The notes beneath the pieces are model-generated. The model worked only from the letters and a program-made list of their open reading frames with translations, had not been told where the DNA came from and did no database searches. The translations under genes were made by a program, and so were the position numbers. From assembly GCF_010729105.1 (NCBI RefSeq), contig NZ_AP022573.1:3534001-3598000 (forward strand): a stretch of DNA of 64,000 nucleotides. Direction: 5' to 3'. The DNA comes from Mycobacterium saskatchewanense. GTDB lineage: Bacteria > Actinomycetota > Actinomycetes > Mycobacteriales > Mycobacteriaceae. The stretch's first letter is position 1. Each line of letters begins with the position of its first letter. This document shows positions 22,128 to 34,684 of the stretch, in pieces.

Positions 22128-22669
22128 CCGACGGCGAAGAAATGGCCCTGCCGAGCGATCTGAAGGGCATCGACTTGGTGCGGCGCACGCTCGAGGAGGC
22201 ACGCGCGGCCGCCCGCGCGCAAGGTAAGGATGCCGGGCGCGGCCGGACGGCGGCACCGGTCCCGCGCCGGGTCGCGGGGCGGCGGAGGACCTGGTCCGGT
22301 CCCGGGCCCGACGTCCGCGACCCCCAACCTCTGGGCCGATTGACGCGGGATATGGCCAAGAAGCGCGGCTGGTCGGCCCGCGTCGCGGAGGGGACGGTGC
22401 TCGGACAGTGGGCCACGGTCGTGGGCCATCAAATCGCCGACCATGCCACGCCGACCGGACTCAGCGAGGGCGTGCTCAGTGTGACGGCGGAGTCGACGGC
22501 CTGGGCAACGCAGCTGCGGATGATCCAGGCGCAACTCTTGGCCAAGATCGCCGCGGCGGTGGGCAACGGCGTGGTGACCTCGCTGAAAATAACCGGGCCG
22601 ACGGCGCCCTCGTGGCGGAAAGGTCCACGCCACATCGCCGGGCGCGGCCCGCGCGACACCTACGGCTGA
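22124..22669 (+). CDS. dciA: DciA-type helicase-loading protein (DUF721)
   Basis: 181 residues from GTG 22124, which overlaps the recF stop (GTGA). N-terminal helix [20 protein letters not shown], basic linker, and a C-terminal KH-like DUF721 domain (about residues 85-160: [19 protein letters not shown], then [22 protein letters not shown] text and the [18 protein letters not shown] tail). DciA proteins bind the replicative helicase DnaB in bacteria that lack DnaC/DnaI, shown for mycobacteria. Known as Rv0004. Confidence 0.9.
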   Translation: MTDGEEMALPSDLKGIDLVRRTLEEARAAARAQGKDAGRGRTAAPVPRRVAGRRRTWSGPGPDVRDPQPLGRLTRDMAKKRGWSARVAEGTVLGQWATVVGHQIADHATPTGLSEGVLSVTAESTAWATQLRMIQAQLLAKIAAAVGNGVVTSLKITGPTAPSWRKGPRHIAGRGPRDTYG

Positions 22670-22845
22670 TCGCACGTCGGCCATCCCCGGGGCGGCGTTC
22701 ATCAACAGGCCGCTCAGAGCCGCTAGAAGGTGACAGACGGGTCCGACTAGCGTCAGGACACGGCCTAAATGAAGAAATCGTGCGCACGGCGCGGTTAGCC
22801 AGGCAGAAACACGCCCAGAAAATCGGTGCCAAGCCTCGATCACGG

Positions 22846-22851
22846 TAGAGT
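22846..22851 (+). promoter_or_regulatory. Candidate -10 element of the gyrBA promoter
   Basis: TAGAGT, a good SigA -10, 71 bp before the gyrB start; no clear -35. The 247-bp dciA-gyrB gap has no other gene. Confidence 0.35.
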
Positions 22852-22856
22852 GGTGA

Positions 22857-24929
<2,073 letters not shown>

Positions 24930-24968
24930 TCAATCAGACACGCGTAGCTCGACGCAAACGAGGAATAC

Positions 24969-27488
24969 ATGACTGACACCACGCTGCCCCCGGGCGACGA
25001 AGCCGGCGACCGTATCGAACCGGTCGACATCCAGCAGGAGATGCAGCGCAGCTACATCGATTACGCGATGAGCGTCATTGTGGGCCGCGCGCTGCCGGAG
25101 GTGCGCGACGGCCTCAAGCCGGTGCACCGCCGTGTGCTGTATGCCATGTACGACTCGGGTTTCCGCCCGGACCGCAGCCACGCCAAGTCGGCACGGTCGG
25201 TCGCGGAGACGATGGGTAACTACCACCCGCACGGTGACGCCTCGATCTACGACACCTTGGTGCGCATGGCCCAGCCTTGGTCGCTGCGCTACCCGCTGGT
25301 CGACGGCCAGGGGAACTTCGGGTCGCCGGGTAACGACCCGCCGGCCGCGATGCGGTACACCGAGGCGCGGCTCACCCCGCTCGCCATGGAGATGCTGCGT
25401 GAAATCGACGAAGAGACAGTCGATTTCATTCCCAACTACGACGGCCGGGTGCAAGAGCCGACAGTGCTGCCCAGCCGGTTTCCCAACCTGCTGGCCAACG
25501 GCTCCGGCGGCATCGCGGTGGGGATGGCCACCAACATCCCGCCACATAATCTGCGTGAGTTGGCCGAGGCGGTGTACTGGTGCCTGGACAATCACGAGGC
25601 CGACGAGGAGGCCACCCTCACTGCGGTCTGCGAGCGGGTCAAGGGCCCCGACTTCCCGACCCACGGCCTGATCGTCGGGTCGCAGGGCATCCACGACGCG
25701 TACACCACGGGACGTGGCTCGATCCGGATGCGCGGAGTCGTTGAGGTGGAAGAAGATTCGCGCGGCCGCACCTCACTGGTGATCACGGAGCTGCCGTATC
25801 AGGTCAACCACGACAACTTCATCACCTCGATCGCCGAACAGGTCCGCGACGGCCGGCTGGCCGGGATCTCCAACATCGAGGACCAGAGCAGCGACCGGGT
25901 GGGCCTGCGGATCGTCGTGGAGATCAAGCGCGACGCGGTGGCCAAGGTGGTGTTGAACAACCTCTACAAGCACACTCAGCTGCAGACCAGCTTCGGCGCG
26001 AACATGCTGTCGATCGTCGACGGGGTGCCGCGCACGCTTCGGCTAGACCAGATGATCCGGTACTACGTCGAACATCAACTCGACGTGATCGTTCGCCGCA
26101 CCACCTATCGGCTGCGCAAGGCGAACGAACGAGCACACATCTTGCGCGGTCTGGTCAAAGCGCTCGACGCGCTGGACGAGGTCATCGCGCTCATTCGCGC
26201 CTCGGAGACCGTCGACATCGCCCGCGCGGGCCTGATCGAGTTGCTCGACATCGACGAGATCCAGGCGCAGGCCATCCTCGACATGCAGCTGCGCCGCCTG
26301 GCGGCCCTGGAACGACAGCGCATCATCGACGACCTGGCCAAGATCGAGGCCGAGATCGCCGACCTCGAAGACATCCTCGCCAAGCCGGAGCGGCAGCGCG
26401 CCATCGTGCGCGACGAGCTCCGCGAGATCGTCGACAAGCACGGCGACGACCGTCGTACCCGGATCATCGCGGCCGATGGCGAGGTCAACGACGAGGACCT
26501 GATCGCCCGCGAGGACGTCGTCGTCACCATCACCGAGACCGGATACGCCAAGCGCACCAAGACCGACCTCTATCGCAGCCAAAAGCGCGGCGGCAAGGGC
26601 GTGCAGGGCGCCGGACTCAAGCAGGACGACATCGTCGCGCACTTCTTCGTGTCCTCGACCCACGACTGGATCCTGTTCTTCACCACGCAGGGGCGGGTCT
26701 ACCGGGCCAAGGCATACGAGCTGCCCGAGGCCTCGCGGACGGCGCGCGGCCAGCACGTCGCCAACCTGCTCGCCTTCCAGCCCGAGGAGCGCATCGCCCA
26801 GGTCATCCAGATCCGCGGGTACGAAGACGCGCCGTATCTGGTGCTGGCCACAAAGAACGGGCTGGTCAAAAAGTCGCGGCTGACCGACTTCGACTCCAAC
26901 CGCTCCGGGGGGATCGTCGCGATCAACCTGCGCGACAACGACGAGCTCGTCGGCGCGGTGCTGTGCTCGGCCGAGGACGACCTGCTGCTGGTTTCGGCCA
27001 ACGGACAGTCCATCCGGTTCTCGGCGACCGACGAGGCGCTGCGGCCGATGGGCCGCGCCACCTCGGGCGTGCAGGGTATGCGCTTCAACGCCGACGATCA
27101 GCTCCTGTCCCTGAACGTCGTCCGCGAAGGCACCTACCTGCTGGTCGCGACGTCCGGCGGGTACGCCAAGCGGACCGCTATCGAGGAGTATCCGGTGCAG
27201 GGCCGCGGCGGCAAGGGCGTACTGACGGTCATGTATGACCGTCGGCGCGGCAGGCTGGTCGGAGCGTTGATCGTCGACGACGACAGCGAGCTGTACGCCA
27301 TCACTTCCGGCGGCGGCGTCATCCGCACGGCGGCGCGCCAGGTGCGCAAGGCGGGCAGGCAGACCAAGGGCGTTCGGTTGATGAACCTGGGTGAGGGCGC
27401 CACACTGCTGGCCATCGCTCGCAACGCCGAGGAGAACGCGGAAGAGGTCGTCGGCGAAACCGACCAGGCCGGGGATTCGACCACCTAG
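24969..27488 (+). CDS. gyrA: DNA gyrase subunit A
   Basis: 839 residues. Catalytic Tyr130 in AMRYTEARL; quinolone-determining segment [19 protein letters not shown] with A91, S92 and D95 (equivalent to A90, S91 and D94 of M. tuberculosis), so no common resistance change is present. The residue equivalent to M. tuberculosis 95 is Thr (T96), a natural polymorphism. C-terminal beta-pinwheel with the GyrA box (QKRGGKG, about residue 538) and a second related QGRGGKG (about 741). No intein is inserted at the Tyr130 site, where some mycobacteria carry one. Confidence 0.98.
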   Translation: MTDTTLPPGDEAGDRIEPVDIQQEMQRSYIDYAMSVIVGRALPEVRDGLKPVHRRVLYAMYDSGFRPDRSHAKSARSVAETMGNYHPHGDASIYDTLVRMAQPWSLRYPLVDGQGNFGSPGNDPPAAMRYTEARLTPLAMEMLREIDEETVDFIPNYDGRVQEPTVLPSRFPNLLANGSGGIAVGMATNIPPHNLRELAEAVYWCLDNHEADEEATLTAVCERVKGPDFPTHGLIVGSQGIHDAYTTGRGSIRMRGVVEVEEDSRGRTSLVITELPYQVNHDNFITSIAEQVRDGRLAGISNIEDQSSDRVGLRIVVEIKRDAVAKVVLNNLYKHTQLQTSFGANMLSIVDGVPRTLRLDQMIRYYVEHQLDVIVRRTTYRLRKANERAHILRGLVKALDALDEVIALIRASETVDIARAGLIELLDIDEIQAQAILDMQLRRLAALERQRIIDDLAKIEAEIADLEDILAKPERQRAIVRDELREIVDKHGDDRRTRIIAADGEVNDEDLIAREDVVVTITETGYAKRTKTDLYRSQKRGGKGVQGAGLKQDDIVAHFFVSSTHDWILFFTTQGRVYRAKAYELPEASRTARGQHVANLLAFQPEERIAQVIQIRGYEDAPYLVLATKNGLVKKSRLTDFDSNRSGGIVAINLRDNDELVGAVLCSAEDDLLLVSANGQSIRFSATDEALRPMGRATSGVQGMRFNADDQLLSLNVVREGTYLLVATSGGYAKRTAIEEYPVQGRGGKGVLTVMYDRRRGRLVGALIVDDDSELYAITSGGGVIRTAARQVRKAGRQTKGVRLMNLGEGATLLAIARNAEENAEEVVGETDQAGDSTT

Positions 27489-27618
27489 CCCGGTAACGAT
27501 GCGGGCAAGCGGTGGGCCGCCCGAGAGGCTGTGCAACTAGACTCAGCCGGATCAGACGTGCGACCGCCGTGGCCGGGTGGCTTTCGGCAGGCCTGTGCAG
27601 GAGATGTAAGGAGTCGGG

Positions 27619-28518
27619 GTGACCTCACCGAACGAGCCGGCCGCCCCCAAGACGGGCGACAGCCTGCATGGGAACGGCGACGGTCCGGTCGATCGCGCGG
27701 GTGCGCACCGGGCGACGCCCGCCCAGGCGGGCCGGACGCAGGACGCCGGCGACCCGCCCCAGTGGCAGCGTGGTGCCGGGCGGGGCTCCCACCCCCCGCA
27801 TCGCCCGGGTGACCCGCAGTCCGATGTGCGGCCCCCGGGCCCGCCCGCGGGCGCCGATGCCCGGCTGAACCGCTTCATCTCTGGGGGCTCGGCATCGGGG
27901 TCGGGCGCCCCGGCGCCCGGCAAGGGTCCGCAGCCTGACTTCAACGCGCCGCCGGCGCGGGGCGACGGCCCGCCGGCCGAGGCCTACGCCAGCGAGTTGC
28001 CGGACTTGTCCGGGCCCATCCCGCGTTCGCCGCAGCGCAAGACCGCTCCAGATCGCAGCCAGGAAGCATCGGCCACGTCGGGATCGGCCCGCTCGGCGGC
28101 ATCCGAGGCACGCGAACCCCGGGAAAGCCGCGTCAACGTGGCACGGCGGGGCCGCGGGCCGGTGCGGGCGAGCATGCAGATCCGCCGGATAGACCCGTGG
28201 AGCACCCTGAAGGTGTCGCTCCTGCTGTCCGTGGCGCTGTTCTTCGTCTGGATGATCGCGGTGGCGTTCCTCTACCTGGTGCTCGGCGGCATGGGGGTGT
28301 GGGCGAAGTTGAACAGCAACGTCGGTGACCTCTTGAACAACACGAGCGGCAGCAGCGGCGAACTGGTTTCCAGTGGGACCATCTTCGGTGGCGCGGTCCT
28401 GATCGGTTTGGTCAACATCGTGCTGCTGACCGCCATGGCGACGATCGCCGCGTTCGTCTACAACCTGACCACCGACCTCATCGGCGGCATCGAGGTGACG
28501 CTGGCGGACCGGGATTAG
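27619..28518 (+). CDS. DUF3566 membrane protein (Rv0007-like)
   Basis: 299 residues. The first ~180 are Pro/Gly/Ala-rich and disordered, with one conserved island ([20 protein letters not shown]). Residues ~182-299 form the DUF3566 domain: a basic lead [12 protein letters not shown] and two membrane helices (about 196-225 and 257-283). GTG 27619 has AGGAG about 9 nt upstream. It always follows gyrA in actinobacteria; function unknown, a link to envelope or division is inferred from the neighbours. Confidence 0.88.
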   Translation: MTSPNEPAAPKTGDSLHGNGDGPVDRAGAHRATPAQAGRTQDAGDPPQWQRGAGRGSHPPHRPGDPQSDVRPPGPPAGADARLNRFISGGSASGSGAPAPGKGPQPDFNAPPARGDGPPAEAYASELPDLSGPIPRSPQRKTAPDRSQEASATSGSARSAASEAREPRESRVNVARRGRGPVRASMQIRRIDPWSTLKVSLLLSVALFFVWMIAVAFLYLVLGGMGVWAKLNSNVGDLLNNTSGSSGELVSSGTIFGGAVLIGLVNIVLLTAMATIAAFVYNLTTDLIGGIEVTLADRD

Positions 28519-28594
28519 GCTGGGTTGATCTACAGCGGTTTTGGGGATGGGGCGCCGGTTGCGGTAATCTCGTCGCTCGGCCGTATGCGCGTAC

Positions 28595-28668
28595 GGGCCT
28601 ATAGCTCAGGCGGTTAGAGCGCTTCGCTGATAACGAAGAGGTCGGAGGTTCGAGTCCTCCTAGGCCCA
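28595..28668 (+). tRNA. ileT: tRNA-Ile (anticodon GAT)
   Basis: 74 nt. Acceptor stem GGGCCTA pairs with TAGGCCC, discriminator A28668; anticodon GAT at 28629-28631; T arm GGAGG-TTCGAGT-CCTCC. CCA is not encoded. Same position as ileT of M. tuberculosis. Confidence 0.97.
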
Positions 28669-28673
28669 CAACC

Positions 28674-28826
28674 ATGTGCCCGTCAAGACGTTGCGTGAGG
28701 CTTGCAGTGCCACTGGCCGTGGTCGGGATGGCGGTGGTGGTGCTGTCGCGACGCGGGGTCGAGGTGTGGCATGTGGCGGTGGACGACCCTCCCGGTCAAC
28801 CGCCTGCTCAGGATGAGGGGCCTTAG
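28674..28826 (+). CDS. Small predicted membrane protein between two tRNAs (DLW-39-like)
   Basis: 50-codon frame in the 148-bp gap between tRNA-Ile and tRNA-Ala; its stop lies inside tRNA-Ala. Short basic start, one hydrophobic helix (about residues 8-24, VRLAVPLAVVGMAVVVL), then RRGVEVWHVAVDDPP and an acidic/Pro tail. Actinobacteria commonly carry a ~40-residue protein of this layout (helix, then a D-L-W motif and acidic tail) beside these tRNAs; here EVW would stand for DLW. No ribosome site is visible and ATG 28674 is only 5 nt past the tRNA, so translation may be leaderless after tRNA processing. The homology is inference. Confidence 0.5.
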   Translation: MCPSRRCVRLAVPLAVVGMAVVVLSRRGVEVWHVAVDDPPGQPPAQDEGP

Positions 28827-28889
28827 CTCAGTTGGTAGAGCACCGCCTTTGCAAGGCGGGTGTCAGGGGTTCGATTCCCCTAGGCTCCA
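28817..28889 (+). tRNA. alaT: tRNA-Ala (anticodon TGC)
   Basis: 73 nt. Acceptor GGGGCCT pairs with AGGCTCC (one G-T), discriminator A28889; anticodon TGC at 28850-28852; T arm AGGGG-TTCGATT-CCCCT. CCA not encoded. Paired with tRNA-Ile as in other mycobacteria. Confidence 0.97.
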
Positions 28890-29002
28890 CACGTCAGAAT
28901 TCTCCGTATCCCTACACCGCGCGGCTAGCGTGAAATGGTGGTCGACGCTGAGCCGACACGCGTCTGGGAATTCGTCGACGCGCCCGACGGGGCGGGCTGG
29001 GC

Positions 29003-29213
29003 GTGGCGTCGATGGTCGGATACCGCGCGCTGGCGGATCCCGGCGGCGTGCACCGCGGCATGCCTTCGGCCAAGCTCACATTCATCGTGAGCCTCGACGA
29101 CGGGCTGCGGGCCGCCCCCACCCCCCTATGCAGAGGCGCAATGGGGCGTGCGCCGCTTCTTCGTGCGGGCACCAGACGGCAATGTCCTCAACATCGTCAG
29201 CCACGCGGAGTGA
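29003..29213 (+). pseudogene. Remnant of a VOC (glyoxalase-like) gene, frameshifted
   Basis: Two frames join into one VOC-like C-terminus: SAKLTFIVSLDDGLRAA in the first, then YAEAQWGVRRFFVRAPDGNV and LNIVSHAE-stop in the next. Removing one C from the six-C run at 29121-29126 restores continuity (RAAPTPYAEAQWGV). The restored piece is only ~70 residues, about half a VOC domain, and no good N-terminal half is visible upstream. This accounts for most of the 331-bp stretch 28890-29220. Could be a sequencing error plus a short gene, but the missing half favours decay. Confidence 0.6.
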
Positions 29214-29220
29214 GCCGCCC

Positions 29221-29655
29221 TCACGGCCGCGGCTGCACCTCGACGCTGGGCGGCCGCGGGGACTGCTCCTCGCGCTCCGGCCGCATCGAACGCCGGACGA
29301 TGCTGAAGGCAACCGCACCGCCACCCAGCACGACCACGGCGGCCCCTGCGATCATCCACGGCCGCTTGCTGCGGCGCCGCGAGCGGCGGGCGTCCTGCAA
29401 CGCCTGGGGCAGGCCGGCGACGACCTCTTGTGCGGCGGAAAGTTCTTGCGCGAGCGCTTCTTGTGCGGCGGCGATCTCCCGCGCCAGGCGCCCCTCCTGG
29501 TAGCGACGGCGAAGTTCCGACGCGGTCGACTGCGCGGATTGGACGCCCAGGCCCACCATCCCCCGAGTGACGTCCACGGGTCCCACCGCCGAGTAGGCCA
29601 GGCCCCGGACCAATCGCTGTCGGGGGGTCAACCGGGATTCGGTCTTCGCGCTCAT
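29221..29655 (-). CDS. cwsA: Cell wall synthesis protein CwsA
   Basis: 144 residues. N-terminal cytoplasmic part with a long helical/coiled-coil stretch (residues ~40-92, rich in Ala/Gln/Glu), basic cluster RRSRRRSKRPW, one membrane helix at about 100-120, then a short Pro-rich tail outside. Matches Rv0008c (CwsA), which interacts with CrgA and the polar scaffold Wag31 in growth and division; crgA lies 1.3 kb away in this window. Confidence 0.88.
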   Translation of the reverse strand: MSAKTESRLTPRQRLVRGLAYSAVGPVDVTRGMVGLGVQSAQSTASELRRRYQEGRLAREIAAAQEALAQELSAAQEVVAGLPQALQDARRSRRRSKRPWMIAGAAVVVLGGGAVAFSIVRRSMRPEREEQSPRPPSVEVQPRP

Positions 29656-29791
29656 GCGCCGCCTTTCTGTGCCCGCGTCAGGTGCCGATCAGAATGCCAT
29701 GCATGGGAAGCGTAGAGGTCCCTTGTGCGCCCACCGCGTTTGGTAGCTGAGGCGGCCGGCCCGACACCCGATGCGGGGGCCTCCGCGAGTG

Positions 29792-30340
29792 ATGGCAGAC
29801 TTGCGTGTCGTGACCAACAGCCCGAACCAGACCGCCACCGCCACACTGCACACCAACCGCGGCGACATCAAAGTCGCCCTGTTCGGAAACCACGCGCCCA
29901 AGACCGTCGCCAACTTCGTTGGCCTGGCTCAGGGCACGAAGGAGTACTCGACCCAGAACGCGTCGGGCGGCTCCTCGGGGCCGTTCTACGACGGGGCGGT
30001 CTTCCACCGGGTGATCGAGGGCTTCATGATCCAGGGCGGCGACCCCACCGGCACCGGCCGGGGCGGCCCGGGCTACAAGTTCGCCGACGAATTCCACCCC
30101 GAGTTGCAGTTCGACAAGCCGTACCTGCTGGCGATGGCGAACGCGGGCCCGGGCACCAACGGCTCGCAGTTCTTCATCACGGTCGGCAAGACGCCGCACC
30201 TGAACCGGCGCCACACGATCTTCGGTGAAGTCACCGACCCCGAGTCGCAGAAGGTGGTCGACGCGATTTCGACGACGGCGACCGACGGTAACGACCGTCC
30301 CACCGAACCCGTCGTCATCGAGTCGATCACGATCTCCTGA
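29792..30340 (+). CDS. ppiA: Peptidyl-prolyl cis-trans isomerase A (cyclophilin)
   Basis: 182 residues from ATG 29792 (M. tuberculosis length); ATG 29771 adds seven unconserved residues. Complete cyclophilin core: [44 protein letters not shown] (the catalytic and binding segment) and HTIFGEV. Cytoplasmic, no signal peptide. Confidence 0.96.
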   Translation: MADLRVVTNSPNQTATATLHTNRGDIKVALFGNHAPKTVANFVGLAQGTKEYSTQNASGGSSGPFYDGAVFHRVIEGFMIQGGDPTGTGRGGPGYKFADEFHPELQFDKPYLLAMANAGPGTNGSQFFITVGKTPHLNRRHTIFGEVTDPESQKVVDAISTTATDGNDRPTEPVVIESITIS

Positions 30341-30347
30341 GCGTCCT

Positions 30348-30773
30348 TCAGGCGCGTTTGCGTCCCGCGTAGCCGGCGGCCGTCAGCGCGTCGAGCACCT
30401 CCAACGGGTCCGTCCCGAGGTCCCAGCGGGAGAACAGCACCAGTCCCCCGCCGACCGTCTCCAACTCGAGGAGGCGGACTTTGCGCGCGTATCGGCGGAA
30501 CTCGGTGATGCGGATGATCTTGATGTCGGAGCGCCGCAATACCTGCGTCCGGAACCACCCGCGCAGCGCGAGGCCATCCGGGGTAATTGCCAGCTTCGGG
30601 CGCGCGCGCCACGTTCCGCCCGCAAACAGGAGCAGACCCACCGCGGCAATCCCAGCCAGGATGCGCCCCGGGGGGTCTGTGACCACGGTCACAGAGGCGA
30701 TAGCCATCGCCAGGCCTGCAACCCCACAACCAGCGATTCCCGTGGCTCGCGGCTGCCACTGTGTTTGCTGCAC
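30348..30773 (-). CDS. Small membrane protein with PH-like domain (Rv0010c-like)
   Basis: 141 residues from GTG 30773, equal to the M. tuberculosis length. Two hydrophobic helices near residues 9-55 (GCGVAGLAMAIASVTVV; ILAGIAAVGLLLFAG), then a bacterial PH-like domain (RARPKLAITPDGLALRGWF, IKIIRITEFRRYARKV). Convergent with ppiA, 7 bp apart. Function unknown. Confidence 0.85.
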   Translation of the reverse strand: MQQTQWQPRATGIAGCGVAGLAMAIASVTVVTDPPGRILAGIAAVGLLLFAGGTWRARPKLAITPDGLALRGWFRTQVLRRSDIKIIRITEFRRYARKVRLLELETVGGGLVLFSRWDLGTDPLEVLDALTAAGYAGRKRA

Positions 30774-30928
30774 GGGCCGCCTACCCCTTCCCACCACTGC
30801 CGATGCGGTTATCCACAAGCGCTATCAACAGTGGGGATAAATAACACGCGTGTGATTGCGGTCTCGGGACGTTGCTGGGCCAATGACAGCTCGGCGCCGA
30901 AATGTATTCATCACCCCGCGCGCCGCGG

Positions 30929-31210
30929 TCAGTGCCAGCGCATCGTGAGCAACAGACCCGTGATCATGAAAGCGAACGCGATGGCGTAGTTCCATGGTCC
31001 GAGTTGAGCCATCCAATTCAGGGCCGTTGGGGCCTGAGTGCCGACGGCTGCCAATTGAAAGACCATCAGCCAGACCAGGCCGATCAACATCAGGCCGACG
31101 AACAGCGCGACGAACCACACGCTCGACGGCCCGACCTTCACTTTCACCGGCGTCCGGCTGACGGTGGCGGCGGTGAAATCGTTCTTCTTACGGACCTTGG
31201 ACTTGGGCAT
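30929..31210 (-). CDS. crgA: Cell division protein CrgA
   Basis: 93 residues, identical in length to M. tuberculosis CrgA. Start [12 protein letters not shown] is the family signature. Two membrane helices (about 31-53 and 73-91) joined by a short loop. It bridges FtsZ, FtsQ, FtsI and CwsA at the septum. Confidence 0.96.
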   Translation of the reverse strand: MPKSKVRKKNDFTAATVSRTPVKVKVGPSSVWFVALFVGLMLIGLVWLMVFQLAAVGTQAPTALNWMAQLGPWNYAIAFAFMITGLLLTMRWH

Positions 31211-31350
31211 GATTACCTCGGAGATATCTCGGAAAAGCCTCGACAACACGCTCAGCGGGACGGGGTGCAACGATTACGACTACAGCTGCACGCAATAACC
31301 TGGCTACGAGACTAACCCACCTGGCGCCCTGACCAGGAAATGGAGAGCCG

Positions 31351-32103
31351 ATGAGTGATACGGCCCGCACCCGCCGCTCACCATGGCGCTTCGGTGTCCC
31401 CTTGGTCTGCGTTCTCGCGGGGTTGCTGCTCGCCGCCACGCACGGCGTGTCCGGCGGGGCGGAGATCCGCCGCAGCGACGCCCCCCGGCTCGTCGACCTG
31501 GTTCGTGAGGCGCAGTCGTCGGTGAACCGGCTCAATGCCCAGCGCAACGAGCTGGCCAACAAGATCGACTCCATGCACGGCCGCTCGACGGACACCGCAC
31601 TGGCGGCGATGCTGCGGCGGTCCGCCGAACTCGCCGGCGAGGCGGGTATGGACCCGGTACACGGGCCGGGTCTCGCGGTCACCCTCGAGGACGCCCAGCG
31701 CGACGCCAACGGGCGTTTCCCGCGCGACGCATCTCCCGACGACCTGGTAGTGCATCAGCAAGATATCCAGGCCGTCCTGAACGCGCTGTGGAGCGCTGGG
31801 GCCGAGGCGATCCAGATGCAGGACCAGCGGATCATCGCCACTTCGGTACCTCGCTGCGTCGGCAACACGCTGCTGCTGAACGGCCGTACCTACAGCCCGC
31901 CGTACACGATCACCGCCATCGGCAACGCCGCGGCCATGCAGGCCGCCCTGGCCGCCGCCCCCCTGGTGGTCCTCTACAAGCAGTATGTCGTCCGGTTCGG
32001 GCTCGGCTACCGCGAAGAGGTCAAGCCCGACCTGCAGATCGCCGGTCACACCGAACCCGTCCGGACGCACTACGCGGAGCCGTCGGGGCCGGTCGGGTAC
32101 TGA
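31351..32103 (+). CDS. DUF881 secreted/membrane protein (Rv0012-like)
   Basis: 250 residues. Basic start RTRRSPWR, then one N-terminal helix (about 12-30), a coiled-coil segment (LVREAQSSVNRLNAQRNELA) and the DUF881 globular domain (about 90-240: GLAVTLEDAQ, QDIQAVLNALWSAGAEAIQM). Extracytoplasmic by topology. Conserved next to division genes in Gram-positives; function unknown. Confidence 0.88.
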   Translation: MSDTARTRRSPWRFGVPLVCVLAGLLLAATHGVSGGAEIRRSDAPRLVDLVREAQSSVNRLNAQRNELANKIDSMHGRSTDTALAAMLRRSAELAGEAGMDPVHGPGLAVTLEDAQRDANGRFPRDASPDDLVVHQQDIQAVLNALWSAGAEAIQMQDQRIIATSVPRCVGNTLLLNGRTYSPPYTITAIGNAAAMQAALAAAPLVVLYKQYVVRFGLGYREEVKPDLQIAGHTEPVRTHYAEPSGPVGY

Positions 32104-32142
32104 CCGCGATCACCCGACCCGCTCGGGCGGTACCCTGGCACG

Positions 32143-32829
32143 ATGCGGATTCTGGTCGTCGACAACTACGACAGCTTCGTCTTCAACCTGGTGCAATACC
32201 TCGGCCAGCTTGGCGTCGAGGCCGACGTCTGGCGCAACGACGACCCCCGACTCGCCGATGAGCGCGCCGTGGCCGCGGAAGCCGACGGCGTCCTGTTGAG
32301 CCCGGGCCCGGGCACCCCCGAACGCGCGGGCGCCTCGATCGGCCTGGTCCGGGCGTGCGCGGCGGAGCGCACCCCGCTGCTCGGGGTGTGTCTGGGACAC
32401 CAGGCGATCGGCGTCGCATTCGGCGCCACCGTCGACCGCGCGCCCGAGCTCTTACACGGCAAGACCAGCAGCGTATTCCACACCAATAGTGGTGTGCTGC
32501 AAGGGCTTTCGGATCCGTTCACGGCGACCCGCTACCACTCCCTGACGATCCTCCCGGAGTCGCTGCCGCCGGCGCTGGAGGTCACCGCCCGGACCCGAAG
32601 CGGCGTCATCATGGGCGTGCGCCATTGCGAGCTGCCGATCCACGGCGTCCAGTTCCATCCCGAGTCGATCCTGACCGAGGGCGGACACCGGATGCTGGCC
32701 AACTGGCTCACGTACTGCGGGTGGGCCCGCGACGACACGCTGATCCGCCGCCTCGAGAACGAGGTCCGCGCCGCGGTGCGGCCGTACTACCCCGCCGACC
32801 CCGCGGCTACTGACCGAACTTCAGCGTGA
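32143..32829 (+). CDS. trpG: Anthranilate synthase component II (glutamine amidotransferase)
   Basis: 228 residues, class I glutamine amidotransferase. Nucleophile C83 in GVCLGHQAIG, with H172 and E174 in VQFHPESI. Supplies ammonia to TrpE for anthranilate, and possibly to PabB for folate, since it is the only copy in this window and stands away from trpE. Its 3' end overlaps pknB by 23 bp (convergent). Confidence 0.93.
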   Translation: MRILVVDNYDSFVFNLVQYLGQLGVEADVWRNDDPRLADERAVAAEADGVLLSPGPGTPERAGASIGLVRACAAERTPLLGVCLGHQAIGVAFGATVDRAPELLHGKTSSVFHTNSGVLQGLSDPFTATRYHSLTILPESLPPALEVTARTRSGVIMGVRHCELPIHGVQFHPESILTEGGHRMLANWLTYCGWARDDTLIRRLENEVRAAVRPYYPADPAATDRTSA

Positions 32830-34684
32830 TGATGCCGTCCCGGTTACATCCGGTCCCGGCCGGCGGGTTCTGATACACCACGCGGTGGGACTGGGAGCCG
32901 CCGGCGTCGACGTCGGGGCCCTTGTCCAGCACGCCCGTCCAGCCCAGCGCCCGCAACCGCGGCTCGGCGTCGGTCCAGAACGAACCGGTCAGGTCGGGCA
33001 TGACGAACTGGTTGCCCTTGGAAACCTGGATCTCGATGACGGAGTCCACCGGAACCGTCTGCCCCTTGGGCGGGTTGGTGCCGATCACCTCGCCGGCGGG
33101 CCGGGTGCTGTCCACCGACGTCTGACTGAACTTGCTGAAGCCGTAGACGCCAAGGTTCTTCTGCGCGACGTCGACGGTCTGCCCCGCCACATCCGGGACC
33201 TGCTTGGTCTCCGGCCCGGAGCCGACGATCACGGTGATCACGTTGGTGATCGCCGAGGTCTGGTTGGCGGGCGGGTTGGTGCCGATCACCTTGCCCAGCG
33301 ACTCCGGGGTTGACGGCGAGGTCGCCTGTTTGAACTTGCTGAATCCGGCCGCCTTGAGCTTGTTGACCGCGTCGCTGTAACTCAGTGACGACACGTCGGG
33401 CACCTCGCGCTGCTCGGGTCCGGTAGAGACGTTGATGGTGATCTCGTCGCCCGCGCTCACCGACGAATTGGCGGCGGGGTCGGTGCTGATGACGTGGTCC
33501 GGAGGGATCGTGGAGTCGGGCTTCTGCAGCGTGCGGGTCTTGAAGCCCCGGTTCTGCAGGGCGGCGATTGCGTCGGCGGAGACCTGACCCCGCATGTCTG
33601 GCACCTGAAGGTCCCGGGTGCTGCCGCCGAACGTGTTGAACCCGATGACGACCACGATCGTCAGCACCGCCAGCACGGCGACAACACCGACCCAGCGTCC
33701 GACCGAACCCCCGGCCCGATCCTGGTCGGTGCTGCTCAGGACCTGGCGGGGCAACGGGTCGGTGCGCGGGCCGACATGCCCCGGCCCGGAGGCAAGCAGC
33801 GAGGTCCGCTCGGCGTCGGTCAGCACCTTCGGTGCCTCGGGCGCCTCGCCGTTGTGCACCCGCACGAGGTCGGCACGCATCTCCGCCGCCGTTTGGTAGC
33901 GGTTGTCCGGATTCTTGGCCAGCGCCTTGAGGACGACGGCATCGAGGTCCGCGGAAATGCCGGGATGCCGCTTGGACGGTGGCACCGGGTCTTCGCGGAC
34001 ATGCTGATAGGCGACGGCCACCGGCGAATCCCCGGTGAAGGGCGGTTCGCCCGTGAGGATTTCGTAGAGCACGCAGCCCAGCGAGTAGACGTCGGAGCGG
34101 GCGTCGACGGAATCACCGCGGGCCTGCTCGGGCGACAGGTACTGGGCGGTGCCGATCACGGCCGCGGTCTGGGTGACGCTGTTCCCACTGTCGGCGATCG
34201 CCCGAGCGATGCCGAAGTCCATCACCTTGACCGCATTGGTGCTGCTGATCATGATGTTGGCCGGCTTGACGTCGCGGTGGATGATGCCGTTCTGGTGGCT
34301 GAAGTTCAATGCCTGGCAAGCGTCGGCGATGATCTCGATGGCCCGCCGGGGCGGCATCGGGCCCTCGGTGTGCACGATGTCGCGCAGGGTGACGCCGTCG
34401 ACGTACTCCATCACGATGTAGGGCAGCGGCCCGGCGGGGGTTTCCGCCTCGCCGGTGTCGTATACCGCCACGATGGACGGGTGATTCAGCGCGGCGGCGT
34501 TTTGCGCCTCGCGCCGGAAGCGCAGGTAGAAGCTCGGGTCGCGGGCCAGGTCCGCGCGCAGCACCTTGACCGCGACGTCCCGGTGCAAGCGGACGTCGCG
34601 GGCCAGATGAACCTCGGACATACCCCCGAAGCCGAGGATTTCGCCCAGTTCGTAACGGTCGGACAGGTGCTGAGGGGTGGTCAT
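32807..34684 (-). CDS. pknB: Ser/Thr protein kinase PknB with PASTA domains
   Basis: 625 residues. Kinase domain 1-280: glycine loop GFGGMSEV, K40, HRDVKPAN with D138, DFG D156, activation-loop T171 and T173. Basic juxtamembrane region, one membrane helix (about 331-352), then four PASTA repeats outside (each with a D.....A...L...GF pattern) that bind muropeptides and lipid II. Essential regulator of peptidoglycan synthesis acting on MurJ, CwlM, FhaA and others. ATG overlaps the pknA stop (ATGA). Confidence 0.97.
   Translation of the reverse strand: MTTPQHLSDRYELGEILGFGGMSEVHLARDVRLHRDVAVKVLRADLARDPSFYLRFRREAQNAAALNHPSIVAVYDTGEAETPAGPLPYIVMEYVDGVTLRDIVHTEGPMPPRRAIEIIADACQALNFSHQNGIIHRDVKPANIMISSTNAVKVMDFGIARAIADSGNSVTQTAAVIGTAQYLSPEQARGDSVDARSDVYSLGCVLYEILTGEPPFTGDSPVAVAYQHVREDPVPPSKRHPGISADLDAVVLKALAKNPDNRYQTAAEMRADLVRVHNGEAPEAPKVLTDAERTSLLASGPGHVGPRTDPLPRQVLSSTDQDRAGGSVGRWVGVVAVLAVLTIVVVIGFNTFGGSTRDLQVPDMRGQVSADAIAALQNRGFKTRTLQKPDSTIPPDHVISTDPAANSSVSAGDEITINVSTGPEQREVPDVSSLSYSDAVNKLKAAGFSKFKQATSPSTPESLGKVIGTNPPANQTSAITNVITVIVGSGPETKQVPDVAGQTVDVAQKNLGVYGFSKFSQTSVDSTRPAGEVIGTNPPKGQTVPVDSVIEIQVSKGNQFVMPDLTGSFWTDAEPRLRALGWTGVLDKGPDVDAGGSQSHRVVYQNPPAGTGCNRDGIITLKFGQ

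Noticed and set aside
24969..27488. Intein in gyrA
   Set aside because: The frame around Tyr130 is uninterrupted and no splicing motifs are present.
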